DNA of 64,000 nt from NCBI RefSeq assembly GCF_002157855.1, contig NZ_CP020880.1, positions 3,100,001 through 3,164,000 of the forward strand, in the 5' to 3' direction. Under the pieces are notes generated by a model. The model had not been told where the DNA came from and did no database searches. It worked only from the letters and a program-made list of their open reading frames with translations. A program made the position numbers and the translations under genes. Positions within the stretch are counted from its first letter, which is position 1; the number at the start of each line of letters is the position of its first letter. This document shows positions 38,862 to 49,056 of this stretch, piece by piece. Source of the stretch: Sutcliffiella horikoshii. GTDB lineage: Bacteria; Bacillota; Bacilli; Bacillales; Bacillaceae_I.

Positions 38862-39431
38862 ATGATAGAACTTACCTTCACACTCCCACTACTTAAACAT
38901 TCTGCTAAGCCAATACCCATACTTGACTCTCAAGGAAATCAAGTTGCATCTTTCAATCGAACATACAGAAAAAAGTGGGTGGAAGTAGTTTCCAAGCTAC
39001 CTATCCCTATTCTATCGGAAGGGGTACAAGCTTTCTTTGAAAAAAAAGATTTAATTGGAGTTTCACATAATGGAGAAACGATAAAAGTAGAGGAGCGGCC
39101 ATTTAAGGAAAACTTGTTTAAACCTAAATGGGATGTTACCCATACTAAAAATTCTGGAGAAGAAGAAACATATTTTTTTCAAGATATAACTAAAATAAAG
39201 ACCCATGGCAGGTTTATATACAACAAAAACAATCGTCAATTCACCCTTGAAAAAAATTTAATGGATGGAACCACTTACATAAAAGAAGATGGGGTATTAA
39301 TAACTGAAATCGCAAGGGTTAGATCCCTCCCAAGTCCAAGCTATATCATAAAATCTAAGGAAATGTGTCAAATCTCTTTATTAGAAATTGCAGTTCTTCA
39401 TCAAATATGCCATCTTCAATTAAAGGATTAA
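38862..39431 (+). CDS. Tubby C-terminal-like domain protein, unknown function
   Basis: 189 residues with no signal or membrane segment. Most of the protein resembles the tubby-like/LURP-one-like beta-barrel fold found in Bacillus proteins (PIPILDSQGNQVASFNRTYRK, FKPKWDVT, DITKIKTHGRFIYNKNNRQF, DGTTYIKEDGVLITEIARV, LLEIAVLHQICHLQL). The repeated pattern of short strands and the late hydrophobic helix fit that fold. ATG with AAAGGAGG 10 nt upstream. It lies on the plus strand between lonB and clpX, which B. subtilis has adjacent, so it is an insertion there. The gene is more AT-rich than its neighbours, which hints at later acquisition. Confidence 0.7.
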   Translation: MIELTFTLPLLKHSAKPIPILDSQGNQVASFNRTYRKKWVEVVSKLPIPILSEGVQAFFEKKDLIGVSHNGETIKVEERPFKENLFKPKWDVTHTKNSGEEETYFFQDITKIKTHGRFIYNKNNRQFTLEKNLMDGTTYIKEDGVLITEIARVRSLPSPSYIIKSKEMCQISLLEIAVLHQICHLQLKD

Positions 39432-39434
39432 ACA

Positions 39435-39470
39435 AAAAAGCACTCTCCCTTTAAGGAAAGTGCTTTTTAT
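39435..39470. terminator. Bidirectional terminator between the tubby-like gene and clpX
   Basis: AAAAAGCACTCTCC and GGAAAGTGCTTTTT, 14-bp stem with one or two mismatches and A/T runs. Confidence 0.88.
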
Positions 39471-39483
39471 TTGTAGTTTTTAT

Positions 39484-40752
39484 TTATGCAGAAGTCTTCT
39501 CGTCTTGTTTCAACTCAGACCCATCATCTAAAATCAACTTCGGCGCCACATTGTCAGCAACCGTTTCAGCTGTAATCACACACTTCTTGATATCCTCACG
39601 AGAAGGAAGCTCATACATCACATCAAGCATAATTCCTTCAATGATAGATCTCAATCCACGCGCACCCGTTTTTCTCTCGATTGCTTTTTTCGCAATCTCA
39701 GTTAATGCACCTTCTTCAAACTCAAGTTCCACATTATCAAGATCAAGCATCTTTTGATATTGCTTCACAAGTGCATTCTTAGGCTTTGTAAGGATTTCAA
39801 TTAGTGCATCCTCATCAAGTGGCATTAAGCTTGCTGTTACAGGAAGACGACCGATGAATTCCGGAATTAAACCGAAACGTAGTAAATCTTCCGGCAATAC
39901 TTTGCCAAGCAATTCTTTTTGCTCTAGATCGTCCGCTTTCGTTTCCGCAGTACCGAAACCGATAACCTTCTTCCCTAGACGGCGTTTAATAATTTGCTCG
40001 ATTCCGTCAAATGCTCCACCGCAAATGAATAGGATGTTCGTTGTATCGATTTGGATGAATTCTTGATGTGGGTGCTTACGTCCGCCTTGAGGAGGAACGC
40101 TTGCAACAGTACCTTCAAGAATTTTCAATAGCGCTTGCTGTACACCTTCACCAGATACATCACGAGTGATGGACGGATTTTCAGATTTACGCGCTACTTT
40201 ATCAATTTCATCGATGTAGATGATTCCTTTTTCGGCTTTCTCCACATCATAATCAGCAGCTTGGATCAGCTTTAATAGGATGTTTTCTACATCTTCCCCA
40301 ACATAACCAGCTTCTGTTAAGGAAGTCGCATCTGCAATCGCAAATGGTACATTCAGAATTCTTGCAAGTGTTTGAGCAAGAAGAGTTTTACCGCTACCAG
40401 TTGGTCCGATCATGGCAATATTACTCTTGGCTAGCTCGACATCATCAATCTTACTGTTGGAGTTAATACGCTTATAGTGGTTGTAAACCGCCACAGATAA
40501 AGATTTCTTCGCAGACTCCTGACCGATAACATATTCGTCCAAAATATCACGAATTTCTTTTGGTTTTGGAACGTCCTTAAATTCTACTTCTTCCTCTGTA
40601 CCCAACTCTTCTTCTACGATTTCTGTACAAAGTTCAATACATTCATCACATATGTATACGCCTGGACCTGCTACAAGTTTACGAACTTGATCTTGTGTCT
40701 TTCCACAGAAAGAACACTTTAATTGTCCTTTTTCGTCATTAAATTTAAACAA
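39484..40752 (-). CDS. clpX: ClpXP protease ATPase subunit ClpX
   Basis: 422 residues. N-terminal zinc finger (CSFCG and CDEC, residues 10-40), AAA+ core with Walker [12 protein letters not shown] (about residue 117), Walker [14 protein letters not shown], sensor-1 [10 protein letters not shown], the IGF loop (KVIGFG) that binds ClpP, and the RRLG-containing loop. It unfolds ssrA-tagged and other substrates for the ClpP chamber. It is directly downstream of tig, as in B. subtilis. Confidence 0.97.
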   Translation of the reverse strand: MFKFNDEKGQLKCSFCGKTQDQVRKLVAGPGVYICDECIELCTEIVEEELGTEEEVEFKDVPKPKEIRDILDEYVIGQESAKKSLSVAVYNHYKRINSNSKIDDVELAKSNIAMIGPTGSGKTLLAQTLARILNVPFAIADATSLTEAGYVGEDVENILLKLIQAADYDVEKAEKGIIYIDEIDKVARKSENPSITRDVSGEGVQQALLKILEGTVASVPPQGGRKHPHQEFIQIDTTNILFICGGAFDGIEQIIKRRLGKKVIGFGTAETKADDLEQKELLGKVLPEDLLRFGLIPEFIGRLPVTASLMPLDEDALIEILTKPKNALVKQYQKMLDLDNVELEFEEGALTEIAKKAIERKTGARGLRSIIEGIMLDVMYELPSREDIKKCVITAETVADNVAPKLILDDGSELKQDEKTSA

Positions 40753-41007
40753 ATTGTTTCACCCCTTATCATTTCTCTCTTTTCCCATCCATCGGCTGGT
40801 TCCTAAAAAATGAGAAAAACTCATCACTTTTAAAAAATAGTTATGTACTGCATTTTACCACATTTTTGCCTAACATTTCTAATAATAATACTTTGGTTAT
40901 GTATGGATATTTTAGAAGATGAGTCCGTACTATTGTATCCATGAATTCATTTTACTAACACAGGGATGAATGGAAAAAGCGGAAAACTTTGCTTTTAAAA
41001 AGGTCAA

Positions 41008-41045
41008 AATGGTACAAAACAAGGCACGATCAAGTCGCGCCTTGT
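41008..41045 (-). terminator. Terminator after tig
   Basis: Minus-strand ACAAGGCGCGA and TCGTGCCTTGT arms with a 5-nt loop, then TTTTGTACC. Confidence 0.82.
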
Positions 41046-41058
41046 CTCTTATACTCTA

Positions 41059-42345
41059 TTATGCAACATCTTTGCTGTTTTCTACAAGGAAATCAATTGC
41101 TTTTCTGATTTTCAAATCTTCCTTAAGACCTTCAAGACTTCCTAATGCTTGCTTGATTTGGTCAACAGACATGTTGTACATGCCAGCCATTTTTTCGATT
41201 TCTTCGTTTGCTTCTTCATCAGTAACTTCGATGTTTTCAGCTTTAGAGATCGCTTCAAGCGTAAGGTTCATTTTCACACGCTTTTCAGCATCTTCTTTCA
41301 TTTGAGTACGAAGAGCTTCTTCATCTTGGCCGGAGAACTGGAAGTAAAGCTCCATGTTCATACCTTGCATTTGAAGGCGTTGTTCGAATTCACGAACCAT
41401 GCGGTCAGTTTCAGTTTTCACCATTGCTTCAGGGATTTCCACTTCTGCATTAGCAGCCGCTTTGTCCACTAGCGTGTCGCGTAGGTGGTTGTCAGCTTCT
41501 GTCTTCTTCGCTTCTTCTAGGCGAGCTTTCGTTTTTGCTTTAAGCTCTTCAAGCGTTTCAACTTCTTCATCTACATCTTTCGCGAACTCATCGTCAAGTG
41601 CAGGAAGTTCTTTTGTTTTGATTTCGTGTACAGTTACTTTGAAAACTGCAGGCTTTCCAGCAAGCTCTTCAGCATGGTACTCTTCAGGGAAAGAAACTTC
41701 TACTTCTTTCTCTGCTCCAGCTGCAAGACCTACTAATTGCTCTTCGAAACCTGGGATGAACGTGTTAGTACCAATTTCTAGAGAATAGTTCTCTGCTTTT
41801 CCGCCTTCGAATGCTTCGCCGTTAACGAATCCTTCAAAGTCCATAACAACAGTATCGCCGTTCTCTACAGTTCCTTCTTCTTTCACAGCAAGCTCAGCTT
41901 GACGCTCTTGAAGACCTTTCAGATCAGCTTCTACATCTTCGTCTGTAACGTTAGCGTCAAGACGCTCCACTTCTAATCCTTTGTACTCGCCAAGTTTAAC
42001 TTCAGGCTTCACGATCACTTTAGCAGTGAAAACAAGTTTTTCGTTTTTAGCGATTGTTTCGATGTCGATTTCAGGTTGATCAACAGGCTCGATTCCAGTT
42101 TCAACAACTGCGTTAGAGTATGCAGTTGGAAGAATGATATCAAGAGCATCTTGGTATAAAGATTCTACACCAAAACGTTGTTCGAACATTCCACGAGGCA
42201 TTTTCCCTTTACGGAAACCTGGTACATTTACTTTAGTAACTACTTTTTTGAATGCTGCGTCAAGACCTTTATTAACTGTTTCCGCATCAACTTCAACTGT
42301 TAATACGCCTTGATTACCTTCTAACTTTTCCCATTTAGCAGACAT
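41059..42345 (-). CDS. tig: Trigger factor, ribosome-associated chaperone and prolyl isomerase
   Basis: 428 residues. N-terminal ribosome-binding domain with the signature [17 protein letters not shown] (residue 42-58), a FKBP-type PPIase domain ([20 protein letters not shown] through [18 protein letters not shown], about 160-245) and the helical C-terminal chaperone arms. It binds nascent chains at the exit tunnel. ATG at 42345 has GGAGG 7 nt upstream; an earlier ATG at 42372 is not needed. Acidic, with many Glu/Lys, normal for the family. Confidence 0.96.
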   Translation of the reverse strand: MSAKWEKLEGNQGVLTVEVDAETVNKGLDAAFKKVVTKVNVPGFRKGKMPRGMFEQRFGVESLYQDALDIILPTAYSNAVVETGIEPVDQPEIDIETIAKNEKLVFTAKVIVKPEVKLGEYKGLEVERLDANVTDEDVEADLKGLQERQAELAVKEEGTVENGDTVVMDFEGFVNGEAFEGGKAENYSLEIGTNTFIPGFEEQLVGLAAGAEKEVEVSFPEEYHAEELAGKPAVFKVTVHEIKTKELPALDDEFAKDVDEEVETLEELKAKTKARLEEAKKTEADNHLRDTLVDKAAANAEVEIPEAMVKTETDRMVREFEQRLQMQGMNMELYFQFSGQDEEALRTQMKEDAEKRVKMNLTLEAISKAENIEVTDEEANEEIEKMAGMYNMSVDQIKQALGSLEGLKEDLKIRKAIDFLVENSKDVA

Positions 42346-42564
42346 AATTTTCCCTCCAACATCTATTTTCAAAAAAGATAATGATTTTCACACTATCTAA
42401 TCTGATGAACCACACATGGTGGTTGTTGTTTTCTACATTTTTGCTGCAAGTACACAGTCTTAAACACCCCTTATTACAAGAGGTTAATCTAAGAACCTAT
42501 ATCGTATATACAGTTTACAACCCTTACATTATAACATAATCCCAGATGAGTTCAACACATAGCC

Positions 42565-43569
42565 TCATAATCGTAAATATGAAAAATCTTCAAGCTTATT
42601 GATTTCACGTGTGACTGACTTAACTTCGAGAGTGGAAACGTCGTATTGTGCTGCAAGCTCTTCATCGCTTGCTTCCAAACCAAACAATTCCACCCCGGCA
42701 TGGTGCAGTCCAGCAGCCCATACTTCCGGTTTATCGGGGGTGAATGCCAAAGGAAACTGAACTGTATGTATTCGGACTAACATCTCTTTTAAACCTTCAA
42801 AAAGAGAGGGATTATCACTTTCCACTGTATCTTCTAGTATAGAAATAATTTTATTTAAGAAAGGATCCTCTTCGCCACTTTTTAAGTTGGATGGAACAAT
42901 GATGGTTCGTTGACCCATTTTACATACTTCTGTTTCCTTGTCCCAGCCTTGTTCAATCAGAAGGTGCACCAGGAAGGTTTTCAAAACGGGATGCTTGAGT
43001 TCATCCTTTAAGTATTTTTCAATTTCAGGAACTAGCGGACGAATGTTGCGGTGCTTCAACGATTGGATAAGTTCATATTGTTTTTGGACATTTCCTTCAT
43101 GAAGCAAAAACAATTCATCCTCTTGGTCGTTATAATCTGGTTCCATTGATTCGTTTTCTTCTGAAGGAAGCATCTTTCTAGCAAACTCTAAAAGCTGATA
43201 GAAATTTTGCGCATATTGAGCAGGCAGCTTGTCTTCTTCAAGGATTGCTTCAATGGTCGTTTTGACTTCACCATACTCCTTTAATTGGATAAGAATTGTT
43301 ATGTATATCTGAAGCACATGAAAATAATCGCCGATATCTTCTCGCAGCATTTTCTTGCAACGATTTCTCGCTTCTGTCAACTGGCCAAGTTCCATGTAGC
43401 AAACAACCATGCCAAGCTCTACTTCTGCATAAGCATACTCATTTTCACGGGCTTGTTCAAAAAGCTCCAAAGCCTCCGAGAACTTTTTTTCTTTCATGGT
43501 CTGCATGGCTTTTTCGAGCAGTCTTTGTTTTAAATTAGGGAACTCTACGATCTTTTTCTCTTTTCTCAT
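42565..43569 (-). CDS. ysoA: TPR-repeat protein YsoA
   Basis: 334 residues. The N-terminal half shows tetratricopeptide-like helices (KKFSEALELFEQARENEYAYAEVELGMVVCYMELGQLTEARNRC with the A-G-A spacing), the C-terminal half a conserved family domain. In B. subtilis ysoA lies next to tig, as here. No enzyme motif seen; probably a protein-protein scaffold. Cytoplasmic. It is upstream of tig by 219 bp. The role is not known. Confidence 0.87.
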   Translation of the reverse strand: MRKEKKIVEFPNLKQRLLEKAMQTMKEKKFSEALELFEQARENEYAYAEVELGMVVCYMELGQLTEARNRCKKMLREDIGDYFHVLQIYITILIQLKEYGEVKTTIEAILEEDKLPAQYAQNFYQLLEFARKMLPSEENESMEPDYNDQEDELFLLHEGNVQKQYELIQSLKHRNIRPLVPEIEKYLKDELKHPVLKTFLVHLLIEQGWDKETEVCKMGQRTIIVPSNLKSGEEDPFLNKIISILEDTVESDNPSLFEGLKEMLVRIHTVQFPLAFTPDKPEVWAAGLHHAGVELFGLEASDEELAAQYDVSTLEVKSVTREINKLEDFSYLRL

Positions 43570-43682
43570 ATGTAGGTAGCCGTCCTATTTTTATTGTTGT
43601 GAAATATTTGAAACAAGTTTATCAATGATTAGAGGGGAGCACAAGCGAAAGGGTGGAGATTCGGAGCTGAAATAGTTCTATA

Positions 43683-43815
43683 TGACCTTTTGTGTTTTTA
43701 GTAAAGAGCTTCGGGTGTATAGACTGCTTCTATTTGACCTTTGGACTTTCTTTCACGGCGCTTCGGGCGTATAGACCGCTTCTATTTGACCTATGGCGCT
43801 TCGGGATCATAGACC
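43683..43815. repeat. 52-bp period array
   Basis: TGAC begins at 43683, 43735 and 43787, and TATAGAC at about 43719 and 43771, both at 52-bp steps; GCTTCGGG is at 43708 and 43760, then 43798 where the last unit is shortened by 14 bp. No gene is seen in it. Confidence 0.7.
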
Positions 43816-43851
43816 ATTCCTAATCCCTCTATAAAAACTATACAACAAAAA

Positions 43852-43922
43852 ACACCATGCCATCATTTTTATCAACACTCTTTTAGAAGAAGTGTTCATA
43901 AAAATGCACATAGTGTTTTTAA
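43852..43922 (-). terminator. Terminator-like long hairpin downstream of tRNA-Arg
   Basis: A long imperfect stem (AAAACAC with GTGTTTT, AACACT with AGTGTT, ATTTTTAT with ATAAAAAT) ends in TTTTTTG on the minus strand, 6 bp after the tRNA CCA end. Confidence 0.75.
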
Positions 43923-43927
43923 ATAAG

Positions 43928-44004
<77 letters not shown>

Positions 44005-44060
44005 ATTATTAAAATAAATTCTTGCAATAGTTAATCTGTACTACCGTCGTCCCGATTTTG

Positions 44061-44160
44061 CTAGGAGTAAATCAGAGCCGTTTCAAAATCGGTACGCTGA
44101 AGCTTTTTCAGGAAGCGTATTCGATCGTGCTCTATCCAGCTGAGCTACTGGGACATTATA
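44061..44160 (-). pseudogene. Duplicated tRNA-Arg 5' half with attached hairpin sequence
   Basis: 44130-44160 is identical over 31 nt to 43979-44009, i.e. the first 26 nt of tRNA-Arg (acceptor 5' strand and D-arm) plus 5 nt of leader. After the D-arm it continues with a sequence that has no anticodon or T-arm but can fold as TACGCT...AGCGTA and CGATTTTG...CAAAATCG. It is not a functional tRNA. Confidence 0.7.
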
Positions 44161-44334
44161 ATAGATAATGTATTATGTACTCACCGATAAGAAATATTTA
44201 CTAATTATCAGCAGCGACAAGATTTATTATATGAGATATATAAATTAAAGTCAACACTTTTTAAAAAACTTTTCTCAAATAATTTTCACTCACTTATTTT
44301 TTCTATTAAAGAGAGGGGAAGTCCCTCCCTTCTG

Positions 44335-44838
44335 TTACTTTTCAAAAGTATGGGAAGAAAGTTTTTCTCCCTTTTCATTATAGTAATGTACAAAATAACA
44401 GGAATCTTTTGCATCCAGTATAGCATAAGTTTTATTCCGTGTCATACGAGGAAGTTCAATGCTCCCGGGATTGATAAAGAGGATCCCATCCAAATATTCC
44501 ACACCTGCAATATGTGAATGGCCGAAACATGCGATATTCGCATTTTCCTCTTCAACAGCGTATTTTAATGGCAATAAAGAAGATTTCACCTGATAAAGGT
44601 GACCGTGTGTAGCAAAAAGTCGTTGGTTGCCAATTTCCTTGGTTAATTGTTGAGGATAATCATCGTCAAAATCGCAGTTTCCCCTTACTCCATAAAAGCC
44701 TTTCATTTCTTCGCTTGTAGAAGGAAGTTCAGAATCACCACAATGGATGAAAAAATCCACTTCCCCTTGATGACGGGCCTTTATTTGCCGTAGCACCTCT
44801 GCTTGTCCGTGATTGTCACTAACAATTAAAACTTTCAT
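44335..44838 (-). CDS. ysnB: YfcE/YsnB-type metallophosphoesterase
   Basis: 167 residues. Metal-binding motifs of the calcineurin-like phosphoesterase fold are present: SDNHGQ (residue 7), HCGDSE, GNCDFD, ATHGHLY and GHSHIAG. Small single-domain enzymes like this hydrolyse phosphodiesters in vitro; the cell substrate is not known. It follows ysnA by 10 bp, and ysnB-ysnA-rph-gerM-racE is the order in B. subtilis. Confidence 0.92.
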   Translation of the reverse strand: MKVLIVSDNHGQAEVLRQIKARHQGEVDFFIHCGDSELPSTSEEMKGFYGVRGNCDFDDDYPQQLTKEIGNQRLFATHGHLYQVKSSLLPLKYAVEEENANIACFGHSHIAGVEYLDGILFINPGSIELPRMTRNKTYAILDAKDSCYFVHYYNEKGEKLSSHTFEK

Positions 44839-44848
44839 GCTTCCACTC

Positions 44849-45451
44849 CTAGTTTTTGCGGGAGAGCATCTCCCACTGATTGGTTAATTGACTGATGGCA
44901 TTTCCTCTGTGACTGATTTCACTTTTTTCCTCTTTAGATAGTTGGGCCATTGTCCTCTGTTTCTCATTCACATAGAAAATAGGATCATAGCCGAAGCCAT
45001 TCTCCCCTATTGGCTCTTGAGAGATGGTTCCTTCACATGTCCCGCGAACAGTAAACTTTTCTCCTTCAGGATCCACTACCGCAAGGACACATACAAACCG
45101 TGCCGTACGCTTTTCATCCGGAACGCCCTTTATTCCATCAAGTACCTTTTGAATATTTTTTCTATCATCCTTTTCCATACCCGCATAACGTGCAGAGTAC
45201 ACACCCGGTTCACCATTTAATGCATCTACCTCCAGGCCAGAATCATCAGCGAGCACAATCTTCCCAAGGTGTGCTGACACCGCCTCTGCCTTCAACAATG
45301 CATTTTCTTCAAAAGTTGTACCTGTTTCCTCTACGTCATGTACTTCAGGAAAATCAGCAAGAGATTTCACTTGGAATCCTTTTGGTTCCAAAATCACTTT
45401 AAAATCCTTTACCTTTCCAGGGTTATTGGTCGCAATAATTATTTCCATCAT
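44849..45451 (-). CDS. rdgB: XTP/dITP pyrophosphatase (RdgB/HAM1 family), YsnA
   Basis: 200 residues. N-terminal TNNPGKVKDF nucleotide-binding loop, the ADDSGLEVDALNGEPGVYSARYAG block with the catalytic acidic residue and the late GFGYDPIF, GRxxAQL-like MAQLSKEEKSEISHRGNA. It hydrolyses non-canonical purine nucleotides such as dITP and XTP to prevent mutations. Tandem ATGs at 45451 and 45448; the GGAG site favours the first. 1 bp separates it from rph. Confidence 0.95.
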   Translation of the reverse strand: MMEIIIATNNPGKVKDFKVILEPKGFQVKSLADFPEVHDVEETGTTFEENALLKAEAVSAHLGKIVLADDSGLEVDALNGEPGVYSARYAGMEKDDRKNIQKVLDGIKGVPDEKRTARFVCVLAVVDPEGEKFTVRGTCEGTISQEPIGENGFGYDPIFYVNEKQRTMAQLSKEEKSEISHRGNAISQLTNQWEMLSRKN

Positions 45452-45452
45452 C

Positions 45453-46214
45453 TTAATTTTCTCCTTTTCCTCTATCGATAATACTTTGTGCCAATGTTCC
45501 CAAAGCTTTCTTTTGTTCCTCTATCACATGTAAAATACCTTCTTCAGACAAGTCCAACAGTTCATTAAGCTGTTTTCTTGTAAAAGTTGCTTCTTCTCCC
45601 GTTCCTTGCAGTTCAACCAAATCCAAACCGCCGGTCATGATGACGTTCATATCCACTTGGGCAGTGGAATCTTCTATGTAGTTTAAATCAAGCAAGGCTT
45701 GGCCGTCTTTCATCACGCCAACGGATGTCGCTGCTAAAAAATCCGTAACAGGGAGACTTGCTATTTTCTTTGCTTCTACTAGTTTTTGAAAAGCTAGAAC
45801 CATCGCCACAAAAGCTCCGGTGATAGACGCCGTTCTTGTACCCCCGTCCGCCTGAATGACATCACAGTCGATCCAAATTGTTTTTTCACCTATTTTATCC
45901 AGCTCTACAATCGAACGGAGAGCTCGACCGATTAACCGCTGAATTTCCATTGTTCTGCCGGTGACCTTGCCCTTCGTGGACTCCCGCATTGTTCTTTTTT
46001 CGGTTGCCCGTGGAAGCATGGAATACTCTGCTGTGATCCATCCTTTTCCTCCACCGCGCATAAAAGGGGGCACTCTGTCTTCTATCGTGGCAGAACAAAT
46101 TACTTTCGTGTTGCCAACACTAATTAATACCGATCCTTCAGGATGTGTAATGTAGTCCGTAATTATTTCAATCGCTCTTAATTGATTTTGCTCTCTACCA
46201 TCTGTTCTTGACAT
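45453..46214 (-). CDS. rph: Ribonuclease PH
   Basis: 253 residues, phosphorolytic 3'-5' exoribonuclease acting on tRNA 3' ends. Typical [19 protein letters not shown] near residue 53 and the [21 protein letters not shown] block (about residue 114), with the RNase PH hexamer surface [12 protein letters not shown]. First gene after gerM, with a terminator in the 95-bp gap, and followed at 1 bp by ysnA. Confidence 0.96.
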   Translation of the reverse strand: MSRTDGREQNQLRAIEIITDYITHPEGSVLISVGNTKVICSATIEDRVPPFMRGGGKGWITAEYSMLPRATEKRTMRESTKGKVTGRTMEIQRLIGRALRSIVELDKIGEKTIWIDCDVIQADGGTRTASITGAFVAMVLAFQKLVEAKKIASLPVTDFLAATSVGVMKDGQALLDLNYIEDSTAQVDMNVIMTGGLDLVELQGTGEEATFTRKQLNELLDLSEEGILHVIEEQKKALGTLAQSIIDRGKGEN

Positions 46215-46240
46215 TCTTACTAGCTCCTTTTATCTCCAAT

Positions 46241-46274
46241 AAAAATAAAGAAGAGGCAGCATAGCACCTCTTCT
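46241..46274 (-). terminator. Terminator after gerM
   Basis: Minus-strand AGAAGAGG and CCTCTTCT arms with a TTTATTTTTATT tail. Confidence 0.85.
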
Positions 46275-46309
46275 AATCATTCTTCCCTTAGTATAACAAA
46301 ATTCAGTCG

Positions 46310-47395
46310 TTAAAACCTTCCTGTGTTTACTTTTTCAGGGCGTGCGACAGGTTCTGAAATGTTTGTTCCATCCGTTGCCATCAAACCGCCTTCCCCATCA
46401 ACCGTAATCGCAATGCTTTCAACCCCTGTTTGTTCAGTCAATGTCAAAACCAGTGAATCAACAATGGATTTTGATACAATTCTTCCTTCAAGGCCAAGGA
46501 TAGCCTCATTGAAGTTCAATACCAGATTTCCATCGGCCAGTACCGGCTCATCCAGAAGGGCCACTTCATTTGACAAATCATTGGTTAAACCGGAAGTATG
46601 GGAAGGACCATTGATCAGCGCGTCTACAATCGCTGAAAACTTTTCTTTCCCTTCCAAATTTAAACGTGAGGTAACAGGGACATAGTAAGGGTCTCCGTTA
46701 CTGCTTTCTGCCATAAAGTACAATGTAACAGCACGGGAATTCATTAAATCCACCGCTTCAGCAGTATTAAAATTAATTCCATTTGCTCTACTCACACCAT
46801 CGCCAATCGGCGTTTGATTGACTGGCATCACTGTTTGCTCATGCCCGTTGACCATGATTTGCACCTTTTCCACATTTTCAAACTGGGTCAGTGTCCAAGT
46901 GATGGCTTGAAGGATTCTTTCTTCATCTGCTTTATCATAATTAGCAAATTCTTTCGAGAAGTCAGCGACAATCGTCCCATCCTCTTTAAGGTTTACGTCC
47001 ACTTCCGTCCCAGCCGGCAGAACGGCTCTAAAACCGTTTGGAAGCAACTCATCCACCGGACCTCCGGCAACTAAGTATTCTAAAGCTTGTTTCGCTACTT
47101 CATCAGTTCTTGGAAGCTCTAAGGTTTGCGAAACAACGTATCCATTACTATCAATTAAGTATAATTCTCTTTGCACATTTTCTGAAACAGCTGCTTCTTC
47201 CCCATCCGTTTCTTCGCCTGATGTATCCGTTTCTGCACCAGTTTCACTTGCGGCATCATCTACATATGAAACATCTTGCGGAATATCCTCTTCTTTTCCT
47301 GCCTGCTCGTCACCTCCAAATAATCCACATCCAGATAACAATACAGAAGAAGCAAGCACGGCAGCAGCAGTCAATTTCACTTTTTTATGAGACAT
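46310..47395 (-). CDS. gerM: Germination/sporulation lipoprotein GerM
   Basis: 361 residues. Signal peptide with lipobox LSGC (SSVLLSGCGLFGG) and an acidic, Glu-rich spacer (about residues 30-75), then two GerMN domains (LYLIDSNGYVVSQT...LPRT and VTLYFMAESSNGDPYYVPV). In B. subtilis GerM is made in the mother cell and is needed for sporulation and germination, connecting with the SpoIIIA-SpoIIQ channel. Start ATG with AGGAGGG 6 nt upstream. A weak sigma-E-like element may lie upstream (TATACATA at about 47436), not counted as a call. Confidence 0.93.
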   Translation of the reverse strand: MSHKKVKLTAAAVLASSVLLSGCGLFGGDEQAGKEEDIPQDVSYVDDAASETGAETDTSGEETDGEEAAVSENVQRELYLIDSNGYVVSQTLELPRTDEVAKQALEYLVAGGPVDELLPNGFRAVLPAGTEVDVNLKEDGTIVADFSKEFANYDKADEERILQAITWTLTQFENVEKVQIMVNGHEQTVMPVNQTPIGDGVSRANGINFNTAEAVDLMNSRAVTLYFMAESSNGDPYYVPVTSRLNLEGKEKFSAIVDALINGPSHTSGLTNDLSNEVALLDEPVLADGNLVLNFNEAILGLEGRIVSKSIVDSLVLTLTEQTGVESIAITVDGEGGLMATDGTNISEPVARPEKVNTGRF

Positions 47396-47492
47396 AGGTT
47401 TCCCTCCTAAGACGGTTTGTACTACTATGTATACGAGCTATTCCCAAAAATAGACCGAGCTTTGGAAAAAGTTTTGTCCCACAAAATGAACG

Positions 47493-47524
47493 CAAAAAAA
47501 CAGGGCGGAAAGCCTCCGTCCTGT
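47493..47524 (-). terminator. Terminator after racE
   Basis: ACAGGACGGAGG with CCGCCCTGT arms and a TTTTTTT run on the minus strand. Confidence 0.85.
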
Positions 47525-47535
47525 TTCCTTATTTC

Positions 47536-48345
47536 TTATATCCCAATCGGATCCAACACAATCGTCTGTACATTTTCAATAGGCTGTTCAAAAAGCTTGC
47601 TTGCTATCTTTTCAAAAAGCTCTTTCGAACCTGTTGTGTAAAATTGATGGTTTTCTGTACGCTGTTTTTTATTCAATAGTTTTTTGAAGTTAAGGATAGT
47701 ACTTACTTCGCGAGCTGTTTCATCACCAGAACTGATTAATTGAATGCCATCCCCCATAACCGCCTGAATGGTAGGGGTTAACAGCGGATAATGCGTACAG
47801 CCAAGAATTAGTGTGTCTATTTTCGACCCTTTAAATAGGTGAAGGGTATCTTCCACTATTTCTTTCGCACGCTCTCCTTCAAATTCGCCACTTTCCACTA
47901 ATGGAACAAAGTTTGGACACGCCAAGCTTTCTACCTTTACTTCATTGTTAATGGATTTCAATGCATTGGCATATGCACCACTGTTGATGGTCCCTACAGT
48001 CCCAATGACACCAACCTGATAATTGGATGTAACCTTCAAGGCCGTTCTAGCCCCAGGGTCCACTACTCCTATTACCGGGATGTCCAACTGCTCCCGTATC
48101 TCATCCAACACGACAGCAGTTGCTGTGTTACAGGCGATAACAAGCATTTTTATATCATGCGTCAATAAATATCTTGTCATCTCCCATGTATATAGACGAA
48201 CTTCATCAACAGGCCTAGGTCCATACGGGCAACGCGCTGTATCTCCTAAGTAAATAATGCGCTCTTTCGGCAACTGACGCATAATTTCCTTCGCAACGGT
48301 CAACCCGCCAACACCAGAATCAATAACTCCAATTGGTCTTTGCAA
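47536..48345 (-). CDS. racE: Glutamate racemase RacE/MurI
   Basis: 269 residues. It interconverts L- and D-glutamate, supplying D-glutamate for peptidoglycan. N-terminal [23 protein letters not shown], and the two catalytic cysteines in [10 protein letters not shown] (about residue 74) and [11 protein letters not shown] (about residue 185). It starts 9 bp after the ysmB stop and ends at a terminator, so the pair ysmB-racE is one unit as in B. subtilis. Confidence 0.96.
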   Translation of the reverse strand: MQRPIGVIDSGVGGLTVAKEIMRQLPKERIIYLGDTARCPYGPRPVDEVRLYTWEMTRYLLTHDIKMLVIACNTATAVVLDEIREQLDIPVIGVVDPGARTALKVTSNYQVGVIGTVGTINSGAYANALKSINNEVKVESLACPNFVPLVESGEFEGERAKEIVEDTLHLFKGSKIDTLILGCTHYPLLTPTIQAVMGDGIQLISSGDETAREVSTILNFKKLLNKKQRTENHQFYTTGSKELFEKIASKLFEQPIENVQTIVLDPIGI

Positions 48346-48354
48346 CTAAATCCC

Positions 48355-48810
48355 TCATTCTTTCATTTCTAGATGTAATCGTGCTAAACACTTTTCTAAC
48401 ATGAAAATTTCATCTTTGGAATAGTTCTTTAGTATGTTTTGCAAATAGTCCTGACGTTTTTTCACCACTTCAGCAATGATACGCTCTCCTTCTTCTAAAA
48501 GGTGAATGCGTACAACACGGCGGTCATTAGGATCCTTCACACGTTGAACCAATTCATTCTTTTCCATACGGTCCACAAGATCTGTGGTCGTACTGCAAGC
48601 TAAATACATTTTTGTGGACAATTCACCGATTGTCATATCTCCACCTTCAAGAAGCCATTGCAGTGCAACAAATTGCGGAGGAGTAATGGTGTAATTGCTT
48701 AAAATTTCGCGACCCTTTTGTTTTACTAAAGTCGCTATGTATCTTAACGATTTCTCAATATCTGCTACCAATTGTGGATCCTGCAATACTGCTTCATTCT
48801 GATTCGTCAT
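48355..48810 (-). CDS. ysmB: MarR-family transcriptional regulator YsmB
   Basis: 151 residues, winged helix-turn-helix. Core PPQFVALQWLLEGGDMTIGELSTKMYLACSTTTDLVDRMEKNELVQRVKDPNDRRVVRIHLLEEGERII, with the wing DPNDRR. Dimeric DNA-binding protein; ligand and targets are unknown. It is encoded upstream of racE, but there is no direct evidence that it regulates racE. Confidence 0.92.
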   Translation of the reverse strand: MTNQNEAVLQDPQLVADIEKSLRYIATLVKQKGREILSNYTITPPQFVALQWLLEGGDMTIGELSTKMYLACSTTTDLVDRMEKNELVQRVKDPNDRRVVRIHLLEEGERIIAEVVKKRQDYLQNILKNYSKDEIFMLEKCLARLHLEMKE

Positions 48811-49056
48811 TCTCGACCCTCTTTCTTCCCTTTTTCTTTTTATCTAAGCTCTTTTCTCCAGATAAGTTGCTTATCTGAACATAGATGTCATGTAGTCTGT
48901 GTCTAGTATGTTTATTTTCTTATGTTTTCATATAAAATGCAAGATGTAAAGGCTTATAAACATATTTACCCACATAGAAATACTTGGGTTTATTCAAAGG
49001 TAAATAACCGACTACCACTCTTAACTGTTTGGTCAGAAGATAGTCGGCAGTTTAAG

